Source of the DNA: Alistipes sp.
Lineage (GTDB): Bacteria > Bacteroidota > Bacteroidia > Bacteroidales > Rikenellaceae
Reading direction: 5' to 3'
Assembly: GCA_019422485.1 (NCBI GenBank)
Contig: JAHZDG010000012.1
Span: forward strand, 18,816-34,573
DNA: 15,758 nt
The position numbers were made by a program, and so were the translations under genes. Below the pieces are notes generated by a model. That model did no database searches and was not told where the DNA came from. It was given only the letters and a program-made list of their open reading frames with translations. Shown in pieces: positions 7,421 through 14,597 of this stretch; the stretch's first letter is position 1, and every line of letters starts with the position of its first letter.

Positions 7421-9511
7421 TTATTTAATGCCCATTTTATCGAACAGCGCCTGTACATCGGGTTTGTGTCCCCGGAAGCGGACGTAAAGGGTCATGGGGT
7501 GTTCGCTGCCTCCTTTGGAGAGAATATTCGTGCGGAACGAATGGGCCACTTCCCGATTGAAGATGCCTTTTTCTTGGAACAGCGAGAAGGCGTCGGCTTC
7601 GAGCACTTCGGCCCATTTGTAGCTGTAATAGCCGGCGGCATATCCTCCGGAGAAAATGTGGCTGAAGGAGGTCGATACGCATTGTCCGTCAACGACAGGC
7701 AGTACCTGAACCGGCTGCATGGCGCGACGTTCGAACGTCACCACATCTTCGCTGACCGGAGCGGTAATGCTGTGCCAAGCCATGTCGTCCAACCCGAAGC
7801 TCAGTTGGCGGGCATGACTGTAGGCGGCCAGGTAGTTCTTCGAATCTTTGATTTTATTGACCAGTTCGGCCGGGATGGGCGTGCCGTCTTGATAGTGGAC
7901 GGCCCACAGATCGAGGAATGCTTTTTCGGTGGCCCAGTTTTCCATCAGTTGAGAAGGCAGTTCCACAAAGTCCCAATAAACCGACGTACCGGTCAGACTG
8001 GGATAGCTCCCTTCGGCTAACATGCCGTGCAGGGCGTGGCCGAATTCGTGCAGCAGCGTAGTCACTTCGTCGAACGTCAGCAGGGAAGGCAGGCTGTCGG
8101 TCGGTTTGGTGAAGTTGGTAACGACCGAAACCAGCGGACGGGTTTCTTTGCCGTTTTGGATGGATTGTCCCCGGAAGTCGGTCATCCAGGCCCCACCCCG
8201 TTTCGAAGCGCGCGGGAAATAGTCCATATACAGAACGGCCATGAAACGACCGCTGCTGTCTTTAACCTCGAACGCTTTCACGTCGGGGTGATAGACGTCG
8301 ATATCCGGATTTTCGGTGAAAGTCAGCCCATAGAGCTTTTCGGCCAGCATGAAGACACCGCGTTGTACGTTTTCGAGTTTGAAATAGGGTTTGGTCATCT
8401 CTTCGCTCAGTTGGAACCGCTGTTCCTTGAGCTTTTCCGACCAATAACCGAAGTCCCAGGGCATCAGTTCATAGTCGGCCCCTTGGCTGTGGGCATAGTC
8501 GCTCACGGCTTTGACATCGGCACGGGCGGCGACGATGGATTTGCCTTGCAATTGGGTTAAAAATTCGTTGACCGTAGCGGTGTTTTCGGCCATGCGTTCT
8601 TCCAGTACATAATCGGCATAGGTGTCATAACCGAGCAGGTTGGCCAATTGCAGGCGGAGTTCGGTGATGCGTTTGATGTTGGCCGTGTTGTCGAATTCAC
8701 CTCCGTTGCAACGGGAATTGTAGGCCCGCCAGAGCTGTTCCTTCAGTTCCCGGTTGGGTGAGTAGGTCATAAACGGAATCATGCTCGGAGCTTGCAGGGT
8801 AATCACCCACCCTTCCAGTCCGCGTTCTTTGGCCTCGGCAGCGGCTCCTTCCACGGCATAGGCCGGCAGACCGGCCAACTGAGCCGAATCGGTCAGGTGA
8901 AGCGTGTAGGCATTGGTGGCTGCCAGTACGTTCTGTCCGAATTGCAGGGTCAGTTGAGCGAGTTCGGAGGTCAATGTACGGTACGTTTCTTTATCGGCAT
9001 CGGACAGGGCCGCTCCGTTACGGGCGAAACTCTTGTAGGTTTTTTCGAGCAGTTGAGCCTGTTCTTGGGTCAGCTGCAGGGTATCGCGACCTTCGTATAC
9101 ACGGCGCACGCGTTCGAACAGAACGGGGTTCAGCGAGATGTCGTTATGGAATTCGGTCAGTTTGGGGCTCAGTTCCAGACTGAGCTGTTGCATGGTGTCG
9201 TTGGTGTTCGATTCGTTCAGGTTGAAGAAAATCGAACTGATCTCACCGAGTTTTTGTCCGCTGAACTCCAGCGCTTCGATTGTATTGGCGAATGTCGGAG
9301 CTTCAGGGTTTTCGGTAATGGCTTTTATTTCGAGACGGGCATCGGCCATAGCCTGGTCGAAAGCCGGCGCATAATCTTCGATACGAATGGAAGAAAACGG
9401 TGGCGTGCCGTGCACTCCCTGGAAAGGTTTTAACAGAGGGTTATCAGAAGGTTGGTTGGAACATCCGTTCAATAAAGGAAGCGTCATCATCAGAGCAAGA
9501 ATTTTTTTCAT
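7421..9511 (-). CDS. M3 family metallopeptidase, lipoprotein form (Dcp-like peptidyl-dipeptidase)
   Basis: A 696-residue zinc peptidase of family M3 (thimet oligopeptidase / Dcp group), matching the usual ~680-720 length. The active site is LLHEFGHALHGML, with zinc ligands His488 and His492, general base Glu489, and the third ligand Glu517 in DFVELPSQ. Other family blocks are present: MDYFPRASKRGGAW, FSHIFSGGYAAGYYSYKWAEVL, and the C-terminal LYVRFRGHKPDVQALF. Unlike cytoplasmic Dcp of E. coli, it has a lipobox (LLNGC, Cys17), so it should be a membrane-anchored enzyme facing the periplasm that breaks short peptides, probably removing C-terminal dipeptides. It follows lptD by 56 bases on the same strand and may share its transcript, though a weak hairpin lies between them. 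Confidence 0.95.
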   Translation of the reverse strand: MKKILALMMTLPLLNGCSNQPSDNPLLKPFQGVHGTPPFSSIRIEDYAPAFDQAMADARLEIKAITENPEAPTFANTIEALEFSGQKLGEISSIFFNLNESNTNDTMQQLSLELSPKLTEFHNDISLNPVLFERVRRVYEGRDTLQLTQEQAQLLEKTYKSFARNGAALSDADKETYRTLTSELAQLTLQFGQNVLAATNAYTLHLTDSAQLAGLPAYAVEGAAAEAKERGLEGWVITLQAPSMIPFMTYSPNRELKEQLWRAYNSRCNGGEFDNTANIKRITELRLQLANLLGYDTYADYVLEERMAENTATVNEFLTQLQGKSIVAARADVKAVSDYAHSQGADYELMPWDFGYWSEKLKEQRFQLSEEMTKPYFKLENVQRGVFMLAEKLYGLTFTENPDIDVYHPDVKAFEVKDSSGRFMAVLYMDYFPRASKRGGAWMTDFRGQSIQNGKETRPLVSVVTNFTKPTDSLPSLLTFDEVTTLLHEFGHALHGMLAEGSYPSLTGTSVYWDFVELPSQLMENWATEKAFLDLWAVHYQDGTPIPAELVNKIKDSKNYLAAYSHARQLSFGLDDMAWHSITAPVSEDVVTFERRAMQPVQVLPVVDGQCVSTSFSHIFSGGYAAGYYSYKWAEVLEADAFSLFQEKGIFNREVAHSFRTNILSKGGSEHPMTLYVRFRGHKPDVQALFDKMGIK

Positions 9512-9535
9512 CGGAATAAAGGCTAAAATGAAGAA

Positions 9536-9555
9536 GGGAAATCGACCCGATTCCC
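9536..9555 (-). terminator. Weak candidate terminator/attenuator between lptD and the M3 peptidase gene
   Basis: Arms gggaaatcg (9536-9544) and cgattccc (9548-9555) pair with one bulged A and a 3-base loop. On the minus strand the hairpin is followed by ttcttcatttt, a T-rich but broken run. It lies 13 bases after the lptD stop. It may reduce rather than stop read-through into the peptidase gene. Confidence 0.35.
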
Positions 9556-9567
9556 CTGTCCATATTT

Positions 9568-12312
9568 CTATTGGTCGTAGATGCTGTCGTAATTGCTGCG
9601 ACGGCGGTCGTATTTGAGGTCTTTCAGCATGCCGGCTTTAACGGCGATCGTAAAGCTCCAGCTTTGCAGGAACCCGGTCGGGATCCAGTTGAAGTTCATC
9701 TGCCAGCAGTGCAGGTCGCGGGTAACGGTAATGCTCCCCGGAGTGAGTTTGCGGGCCTGGATGTCGTAACCGCCCGAGAACGTGATCCCCCATTTGGGCG
9801 TAAGGTTCAAACTGCCATTGAAATTGATGGTTTGGGTAATGGTCTGTTTGATGGTCGGTTTCGAATAGGAGAACGAGTAGTTGAACCCAAAGTTCCAGGG
9901 AATGCTGAAGTCGTAATACCGGGAGGTCATGATTTGGCGCCTCAGGGCCGGATCCATTTCATTGAAGCCCGGTTGGGCGAACATGTCCGGTTGATCGGTC
10001 GGAATCGTAATTCCGCTGTTGATGTCGTTGATGGCGGGAGTCTGGCTGCGTCGTTTGGAGGAGTTAAATGAGTACCCAAACGAGGTGCTGGCGTTGGTCA
10101 AACGACCCGGGAATGTCAGTTTGTTGGGATCTCGCAACCCGTCCGTCAGTTTGTACGGGTCGAAAATCGCCGAAACGTTCAGGGCAACGTTTTTATAAAG
10201 AGTGGTTCGGAACCGGACGTTGAAAGGTGCCAGGTTAAACTCTTCGGCCAGGAAGTTGTAGGACGAGTTGATGGAAAATTCGTCAATGAGTTTGATTTTC
10301 CGCATGCCAGAGGTATCGCGGCGGTCACGCACCTTCATTTCGAGGCTTTGGGTCAAGCCGAAAGAGAGACCCATCGAGGGTCCGCTGCTGGGAACACTGT
10401 ATGCGTTGCCGTCGAACGGCGAGTAGGTTTGCATGTTCCCGACCGTATCGCATTGTACCTGGCTGTAGTATCCGTAACCCGGTTTACCGAAGTCCGGCAC
10501 GTAGTTGAACGAAGCGGTCGGAGTGATCAGGTGGCGGATAGCGCGGATAAGCCCGTCTTTCTTCTTAAATTGGTATGTTCCGTAAATCTTGGTGCTGGCT
10601 GCGAGGCTGAACTGATATTTGTATAGCCGGTAGAACCCATACGTGGTATCGGCATTCACCACCTGTTCTTGAACAGGATCCCATTCTTTGTCGATTTTAC
10701 GGAAGAACCAGTTTTCGTTGTAGGTGAACGAAGGGGTAAAGTTGAAATATTTGAATAAGGTAAATGACGTATTGATCGGAATCTCGTGGCTGACCCCGCT
10801 AGACATGTTTTTTAACGTGTTTTTCGAGAACAGTTCGTTTTCCTTGGTTGTGACGCTGTTGGTGAGCTTGAAGTTGTAGCTCATGGCGATCTTTTCATAC
10901 CATTTGGCGCGGCCAACGGCGTTCTTGCGCTGGAACGGCGTAATACGGGAGGCCGAGAAAACGATGTTCGGGAAGGTGAACTGAATGGTGGAGTCTCGAG
11001 AGTTTTGCGAATGCTGGAAGTTGGTCGAAAAAGAGAAGGGGGTGCCGGCCCAGTTTTTCGTAAAAGCGATACTGGAGTTGGTCTGATTGCTCAGGTACTG
11101 ATTAAGGTCCTGCGTACTGTATTTGTTGTAGCCGCTGGTGGAAAAATTGACACTGGCAGAGAAGGTTGTTCCCGGTTTGAATTTCGGGTCTTGGGTATGT
11201 GTCCAGGCGATCTTAAAGTTATTTTGGTCGTAGTAATCATCATCACCTTTCTCGCCGATTTTGTCTTTGGAAAAGTTGATTGAGATGTTCCCGCTGTATT
11301 TGTAGCGTTTGACGTAACGGGAATTCAGCGCGGTCTCCCACGATCCTTGGGTGAAGATCCCCCCTGTCAGCGCTAAATCCACATAATCGTTCAAAGCCAG
11401 GTAATATCCCCCGTCGCGGATGAAGAACCCTTTACGAAGCTCTTCCCCATAGGTGGGCATGATGAACCCCGAATGGCGTCCGGAGGACATGGGAAAAAAT
11501 CCGAACGGCAACCCCAGAAAATAGATCGGCACATCTTCCATCACCAGATAAGTAGGCCCGAAGATGGTTTTTTTGTTCGGGATGGTTTTGGACTTGGTCA
11601 TGGCCAGATAAAAGTGCGGGTGTTCGGCATCACAGGTGGTAAAACGCCCCTGGGCGATATTGATCGTATTGTCGGAAAGCATTTTAACCTTTTTCCCCTG
11701 CAGGAAACCTTCCCCTTCCTGGGTCATGACCCCTTTGACGCGGGCTTTTTTCGTGTCCAGATTATAGGTGATGGTATCCATGGTGTAGGTGTGGGTACCA
11801 TCGATGAATTCGGGACGTGTATGGGTAATGAGGAGAGAATCGGCTAACTCGCCCGCTTCGGAATCCTGAACCTGCGTCGTGTCGGGACGTCCATAGGCAT
11901 AAACCTCCTTTTTCGTCATATCAATCTGCATGAAGTCTGCCTTGAGGTTCATGGTTTGATATTTGATATCCCCTTTTTCATAAATATAGACGATTTTCGA
12001 CCGAAGGTCGTAGACCAGCGAGTCCTCGTTGGTCCCCGAAATCATGTCGTCCAGGAAAGGTTTTCGATGGATAGAATCCGGAGAGGGTAAAGTGTCGTTT
12101 TTTCCGGATAAAGTGTCGAGCCGGGCCGAGTCCTTTACCGGCAGGGTGTCGGCCGGTCCGGAAACGGGTGTGATAGTCTGACTTGCGCCAGGAGGCTGAG
12201 GCAAGGTGTTTACGGCGGGGAATGCGAAACTGGTACCCCTACTGAAAACCACTTGAGAAAGCAGTGTCAGCAAGCCGAAAGCCAAGAGATATTTCGATTT
12301 TTTTATGCGCAA
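9568..12312 (-). CDS. lptD: LPS-assembly outer membrane protein LptD
   Basis: A protein of ~914 residues that inserts lipopolysaccharide into the outer membrane as the final step of the Lpt pathway, with LptE as usual partner. After a signal peptide (RIKKSKYLLAFGLLTLLSQ) comes a Pro/Ser/Thr/Asp-rich linker to ~90, then an OstA/LptA-like beta-jellyroll (~98-255, containing GRFTTCDAEHPHFYL), the conserved junction LPFGFFPMSSGRHSGF, and a long beta-barrel full of alternating aromatic/polar strands to the end. The C-terminal pattern (RDLHCWQMNFNWIPTG, then MLKDLKY) is typical of Bacteroidota LptD. There is no in-frame ATG near the signal peptide; I choose TTG at 12312, which gives a normal signal peptide. 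The open frame extends to another TTG at 12360, adding 16 unlikely residues. It is divergent from the amidase gene. Confidence 0.9.
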   Translation of the reverse strand: MRIKKSKYLLAFGLLTLLSQVVFSRGTSFAFPAVNTLPQPPGASQTITPVSGPADTLPVKDSARLDTLSGKNDTLPSPDSIHRKPFLDDMISGTNEDSLVYDLRSKIVYIYEKGDIKYQTMNLKADFMQIDMTKKEVYAYGRPDTTQVQDSEAGELADSLLITHTRPEFIDGTHTYTMDTITYNLDTKKARVKGVMTQEGEGFLQGKKVKMLSDNTINIAQGRFTTCDAEHPHFYLAMTKSKTIPNKKTIFGPTYLVMEDVPIYFLGLPFGFFPMSSGRHSGFIMPTYGEELRKGFFIRDGGYYLALNDYVDLALTGGIFTQGSWETALNSRYVKRYKYSGNISINFSKDKIGEKGDDDYYDQNNFKIAWTHTQDPKFKPGTTFSASVNFSTSGYNKYSTQDLNQYLSNQTNSSIAFTKNWAGTPFSFSTNFQHSQNSRDSTIQFTFPNIVFSASRITPFQRKNAVGRAKWYEKIAMSYNFKLTNSVTTKENELFSKNTLKNMSSGVSHEIPINTSFTLFKYFNFTPSFTYNENWFFRKIDKEWDPVQEQVVNADTTYGFYRLYKYQFSLAASTKIYGTYQFKKKDGLIRAIRHLITPTASFNYVPDFGKPGYGYYSQVQCDTVGNMQTYSPFDGNAYSVPSSGPSMGLSFGLTQSLEMKVRDRRDTSGMRKIKLIDEFSINSSYNFLAEEFNLAPFNVRFRTTLYKNVALNVSAIFDPYKLTDGLRDPNKLTFPGRLTNASTSFGYSFNSSKRRSQTPAINDINSGITIPTDQPDMFAQPGFNEMDPALRRQIMTSRYYDFSIPWNFGFNYSFSYSKPTIKQTITQTINFNGSLNLTPKWGITFSGGYDIQARKLTPGSITVTRDLHCWQMNFNWIPTGFLQSWSFTIAVKAGMLKDLKYDRRRSNYDSIYDQ

Positions 12313-12335
12313 TTCCCTACAAATATTTACCTTTG
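12304..12335 (+). promoter_or_regulatory. Candidate promoter of the amidase-mlaD-mutS2 unit
   Basis: tacctttg at 12328-12335 matches the Bacteroidota -7 consensus TAnnTTTG exactly. A tatg at 12304-12307, 20 bases upstream, matches the -33 TTTG at three of four bases. Transcription would begin near 12342, leaving a leader of about 57 bases before the amidase ATG at 12399. The leader contains an A-rich tract (12361-12378). Confidence 0.5.
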
Positions 12336-12340
12336 CAAAG
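12331..12340. repeat. 10-base perfect palindrome in the lptD/amidase divergent region
   Basis: ctttgcaaag reads the same on both strands and overlaps the last five bases of the candidate amidase -7 element. It could be an operator for a dimeric regulator, or simply the result of TTTG-containing promoter parts on both strands. It is short enough to arise by chance. Confidence 0.35.
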
Positions 12341-12398
12341 CACCCTGATTCGATGGGCAAAAATAACGAAAAAAAAAGAGTTCCCTAATGTTTGCCGT

Positions 12399-13568
12399 AT
12401 GAAAGTACCAAAACCGATCTTTTTCGCTGTTTCATGTGTGGTGGGATTTTTTGTTTTGGCACTGCCGGCTCAGGGGCAATCCGCTCGGGTGGCGGGTGTC
12501 AACAAGGTGGTTATCGATGCCGGACATGGTGGCAATGACCCGGGAACACATTACGGACAGTTCAAAGAAAAAGACATCAACCTGGCGGTTGCCTTACGTT
12601 TGGGACGGCTCATCGAAACGAATTATCCCGAGGTCTCGGTGATTTATACCCGGAAAACAGATGTTTTTGTGCCTTTGGCCGATCGGGCCGATAAAGCCAA
12701 CAAGGCTGCGGCGGATCTGTTTATTTCCATCCATGTCAATGGCGCTAAAAGTTCACAGGCTTCGGGAACGGAAACGTTTGTCATGGGGGTTTCCAAAGCA
12801 CAGCAGAATCTGGAGATCGCCATGAAGGAAAATGACGTCATCGTCTATGAAGAGGATTATAAGACTCGTTATCAGGGGTATACACCGGGTTCGGCCGAGT
12901 CGTTCATCATCTTCTCGTTGATGCAGTATTCTTACCAGGGGCAGAGTCTTAATTTGGCTTCGATCGTACAAAAACATTATACGCAAAATTTGGCGTTAGG
13001 CAGTCGCGGGGTGAAACAGGCCGGTTTCCTGGTGTTGTGGTATGCCGCCATGCCGAGTATCCTGACTGAGTTGGGCTTTATTTCCAATCCGCAGGACCGA
13101 AAAATTCTGACTACCAAAAACGGTCAGGAAAAACTGGCCCGTTCCTTGTTTAATGCCTTTAGTGAATATAAGGTGAAAAGCGAAGGTAAGGGTCAGTTGA
13201 TTGTGCTGCCGGAAGAGAGTGTGGAAGAGGAATCTTCATCGGTAACGACTGAAACCTCGTCAGAGAGCGTGTCGGAGTCGTCGGACAAGGCCAGCCGGTC
13301 GAATGCCGGGTCGATCTGTTACCGGGTGCAGGTGATGAGTTCGCCGACGAAAGTGCCTCGCAATTCATCCCGTTTCGGCCGTTATCGCGGGGAGGTGAAG
13401 GAGATCGTGATTGGCGGGATGTATAAATACTTCGTCGGAGAGGTGGCATCTTATCAGGATGCGTTATCTTTGCAGTCCGAAGTGAGAAAACAGATTCGCG
13501 ACGCTTTTGTGGTGGCCTTCCAGGGGGATCGGACCATCAGTGTGCAAGAAGCTCGCCGTCTTGAATAA
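12399..13568 (+). CDS. N-acetylmuramoyl-L-alanine amidase (Amidase_3) with C-terminal SPOR-like domain
   Basis: A 389-residue exported zinc amidase that cuts the bond between N-acetylmuramic acid and the stem peptide in peptidoglycan, usually for daughter-cell separation. The signal peptide is MKVPKPIFFAVSCVVGFFV... ending near AQGQS (~28). The Amidase_3 domain (~35-258) has zinc ligands His43 (DAGHGGNDPG), Glu57 (KEKDINL) and His112 (SIHVNG), and catalytic Glu224 (LTELGFISNPQD). A Glu/Ser-rich linker (~271-303) leads to a C-terminal ~75-residue module (YRVQVMSSPTKVP ... KYFVGEVASYQDA ... AFVVAF) that looks like a SPOR domain for septal glycan binding. The ATG at 12399 is chosen because it starts the signal peptide; the open frame continues upstream to 12264 without one. 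The MCE-family gene follows 28 bases later. Confidence 0.93.
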   Translation: MKVPKPIFFAVSCVVGFFVLALPAQGQSARVAGVNKVVIDAGHGGNDPGTHYGQFKEKDINLAVALRLGRLIETNYPEVSVIYTRKTDVFVPLADRADKANKAAADLFISIHVNGAKSSQASGTETFVMGVSKAQQNLEIAMKENDVIVYEEDYKTRYQGYTPGSAESFIIFSLMQYSYQGQSLNLASIVQKHYTQNLALGSRGVKQAGFLVLWYAAMPSILTELGFISNPQDRKILTTKNGQEKLARSLFNAFSEYKVKSEGKGQLIVLPEESVEEESSSVTTETSSESVSESSDKASRSNAGSICYRVQVMSSPTKVPRNSSRFGRYRGEVKEIVIGGMYKYFVGEVASYQDALSLQSEVRKQIRDAFVVAFQGDRTISVQEARRLE

Positions 13569-13596
13569 GGGTTGAAAAACAGAAAAAGAGAAAGCA

Positions 13597-14550
13597 ATGA
13601 AGAAATTAAAAGTGAGCCGGGAATTTAAAATCGGTTTTTTTGGGATCGCTATGATCGCCCTGTTGTATTGGGGGGTGAATTTTCTCAAAGGAAGCGATAT
13701 CTTTTCCTCCTCCACGAAATATTATGCCGTGTATGATCAGGTAAACGGCTTGCAGCCCTCCTCCTCGATCGTGATCAAAGGGTTTAAGGTCGGCAATATT
13801 TCGGGTATGAGCTATGATCCTTCGGTTTCGAAGAATGTTATTGTGGAGTTTTCGATCAAATCCCAATACCGCATTCCGTCGAATTCCAAGGCACGGATCT
13901 TCAGCGATGGATTTATGGGCGGCAAAGCCGTGGAAATCGAACTGGGCGACAGTAAGGAGTTTCTGCAGGCTGGAGATACCCTGCATTCGGAAATCAATCA
14001 GGATTTTCTGGAAGTGGCCGGTAATGAGTTCGAATTCCTGAAACAACGCGCCAACGACTTGATCAATGAAATGATGACCACCTTGCAGGGTTTGAATGCG
14101 ATTCTGGTCGATAACAAGGGGCATCTGGATGCCACGTTCAGCCATATCGCATCGATTACCGGCAACTTGGATGACGTAGTGGCCAGCGAAAAAGAGTCGA
14201 TGCGGCAGATGCTTTCGAATCTGAATGAACTGACGGCGGCGCTCAATGCCCAAAGTGGCCGGGTCGATACCTTGATGGGCAATATGGCTCAGTTCAGCGA
14301 TTCGCTGCGACAGACGCATCTCCCTACCCTGGTGAACCAGATGACCTTGACGGTGAATACGTTGAATGCTACTCTTGAAAAGATCAATAACGGGGATGGA
14401 TCGGCAGCCATGTTGCTCAACGATCGCCAATTGTATGAATCGTTGGCGGCTTCGAGTGCCAATCTGTCGGCGCTGTTGGAAGATATTCGCTTGCACCCCA
14501 AACGCTATATCAATATCTCGGTATTCGGAGGGGGACGCAATCGTGACTGA
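13597..14550 (+). CDS. MCE/MlaD-family lipid transport protein
   Basis: A 317-residue inner-membrane-anchored periplasmic protein. A single membrane helix at ~11-31 (FFGIAMIALLYWGVNFL) is followed by the MCE domain (~37-118; GLQPSSSIVIKGFKVGNISG, SDGFMGGKAVEIELG), the lipid-binding module of MlaD and related phospholipid carriers. Residues ~125-290 are helical with coiled-coil character, and the C-terminus ends in LHPKRYINISVFGGG, a pattern common in Bacteroidota MlaD-like proteins. It likely forms a ring or tube that carries phospholipids between the membranes together with an MlaE/MlaF-type ABC transporter encoded elsewhere. A purine-rich run (agaaaaagagaaagca) precedes the ATG. The amidase stop is 28 bases upstream and mutS2 begins 47 bases downstream, so the three are probably co-transcribed. 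Confidence 0.92.
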   Translation: MKKLKVSREFKIGFFGIAMIALLYWGVNFLKGSDIFSSSTKYYAVYDQVNGLQPSSSIVIKGFKVGNISGMSYDPSVSKNVIVEFSIKSQYRIPSNSKARIFSDGFMGGKAVEIELGDSKEFLQAGDTLHSEINQDFLEVAGNEFEFLKQRANDLINEMMTTLQGLNAILVDNKGHLDATFSHIASITGNLDDVVASEKESMRQMLSNLNELTAALNAQSGRVDTLMGNMAQFSDSLRQTHLPTLVNQMTLTVNTLNATLEKINNGDGSAAMLLNDRQLYESLAASSANLSALLEDIRLHPKRYINISVFGGGRNRD

Positions 14551-14597
14551 GAAGACGGAGAGCGGGCTGAGGGCTCGTTCCCGCAAGTTTTAGAGAC

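Noticed and set aside
7421..9511. Idea that the M3 peptidase is a cytoplasmic Dcp
   Set aside because: The lipobox LLNGC after a basic and hydrophobic N-terminus predicts lipoprotein export.
9571..10071. Plus-strand open frames across lptD and the M3 peptidase gene (for example 9571-10071, 8792-9433, 7466-8020, 4646-5293)
   Set aside because: All are antisense to well-identified genes and lack signals, motifs or plausible starts.
12264..12398. Extended N-terminus of the amidase from 12264
   Set aside because: It would overlap the start of lptD, put 45 unrelated residues before a good signal peptide, and run through the candidate promoter.
13606..14586. 326-codon minus-strand open frame inside the MCE-family gene
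   Set aside because: Covers the MlaD-like gene in antisense; composition is low-complexity Gln/His/Arg/Ile and no motif is seen.
14562..14590. gcggg...cccgc pairing followed by aagtttt between the MCE gene and mutS2
   Set aside because: Five-base stem with a 13-base loop and an interrupted T-run; too weak to call a terminator.
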